Positions 63,383 through 64,000 of a stretch of 64,000 nucleotides of DNA are shown one piece after another. How positions within the stretch are numbered: the stretch's first letter is position 1; each line of letters starts with the position of its first letter. The DNA is taken from the NCBI GenBank assembly GCA_019843655.1, contig JACDQD010000008.1:16960442-17024441 (forward strand), given 5' to 3'. The position numbers and the translations under genes are program-made. Origin of the DNA: Lethocerus indicus. Taxonomy: Eukaryota > Arthropoda > Insecta > Hemiptera > Belostomatidae. The notes below the pieces were generated by a model. It worked only from the letters and a program-made list of their open reading frames with translations, was not told where the DNA came from and searched no databases.

Positions 63383-64000
63383 CTGAAATAAAAACCAACC
63401 AATTAAAAAAAAAAAAAGAAAAACTGAATTTGACTATTAACAAGTTATTATAACCTAAGAAACAGTTCAAAATTTACATCTTTATTCTTAAAAAGCTAAC
63501 TTCGAGAATGATGATTGAACTAAATTTAAGTTTGTAAACATGCAAACAAATAATAAATGAGGTATGAAAAAAATTTATTTAAAAAATGAAGCAGTTTAGA
63601 AAAAACTTCTTAAATGTTGATAAAAATGAAAAATAGAATTATGATTGAACTAAATAATAAAGGAAAAACACATGTAACGATTAAAACAAATAGGACACTG
63701 AAAATAACATAAAATTATCAAATTATGCTCAACGGTCATCTTTATAATGACCAAGCTTCTGTAGCCCATGAATTTTACTATAACACAGTAATATGGAAAT
63801 AAGCAAATGAAAACAAAACAGAAGCTCAAATAACCTAATCTGTATATAAATTACACACCCATAATACTGGTAACATTTACAGGAATCTGTTACCTACTGT
63901 AGGCAATAAAATTTAGTAAAGAACCGCCTTATTAGAGAATCTCATAATCCAGACCATAAAGAATGTGACCTTGAATTCAATTCATAATTGAAAGTATATA
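63383..64000. other. AT-rich probable intron of the crol-like gene
   Basis: No coding exon is recognised. The region lies upstream of the finger exon on the minus strand and is likely intronic up to the window edge. Confidence 0.5.

Noticed and set aside
1..64000. CRISPR arrays, insertion sequences, rRNA genes, viral or plasmid genes
   Set aside because: No regular spacer repeats, transposase, rRNA or viral protein signatures were seen on either strand.

Overview
The window is nuclear DNA of an insect, probably not a fly. The evidence is compact protein genes with short GT-AG introns and AT-rich flanks, a crooked-legs (crol)-type array of C2H2 zinc fingers, and a POMGNT1-family gene, a family absent from Drosophila. 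Three genes (NUDT6-like, the zinc dehydrogenase and ropporin-like) have CpG-poor bodies, as expected where germline gene-body methylation operates. No bacterial, viral or organellar genes are seen.

Positions 1 to about 46,000 contain no gene that I can support. There is no recognisable transposon, tRNA, rRNA or CRISPR array. The DNA is complex and unique-looking, visibly richer in GC and CpG than the right side, and alternates between GC-rich islets of about 200-600 bp and AT-rich spacers. It carries a 22-bp TAAT palindrome, a tight cluster of POU octamer-type sites, recurrent GGCCGTAA 8-mers and a few microsatellites. The best reading is a gene desert that may hold cis-regulatory modules; this is inference only.

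Positions 46,000 to 64,000 hold five protein loci. In order: a NUDT6-like Nudix hydrolase (+, 5 exons); a zinc-dependent medium-chain alcohol/polyol dehydrogenase (+, 7 exons); a ropporin-1-like axonemal protein with a long acidic tail (-, 7 exons, one apparent GC-AG intron), convergent with the dehydrogenase; an intronless POMGNT1-like type II membrane glycosyltransferase (+), divergent from ropporin across about 600 bp; and the last zinc-finger exon of a crol-like transcription factor (-), whose 5' part lies beyond the right edge. The genes are functionally unrelated and share only shared or facing promoter and 3' regions.

The points most worth following are: a POMGNT1 paralogue whose predicted catalytic-base aspartate is replaced by arginine; a perfect 26-bp palindrome between two converging 3' ends; a sharp CpG drop inside the intronless gene; and the organisation of the CpG-rich desert. 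I did not find a clear novel multi-gene system.
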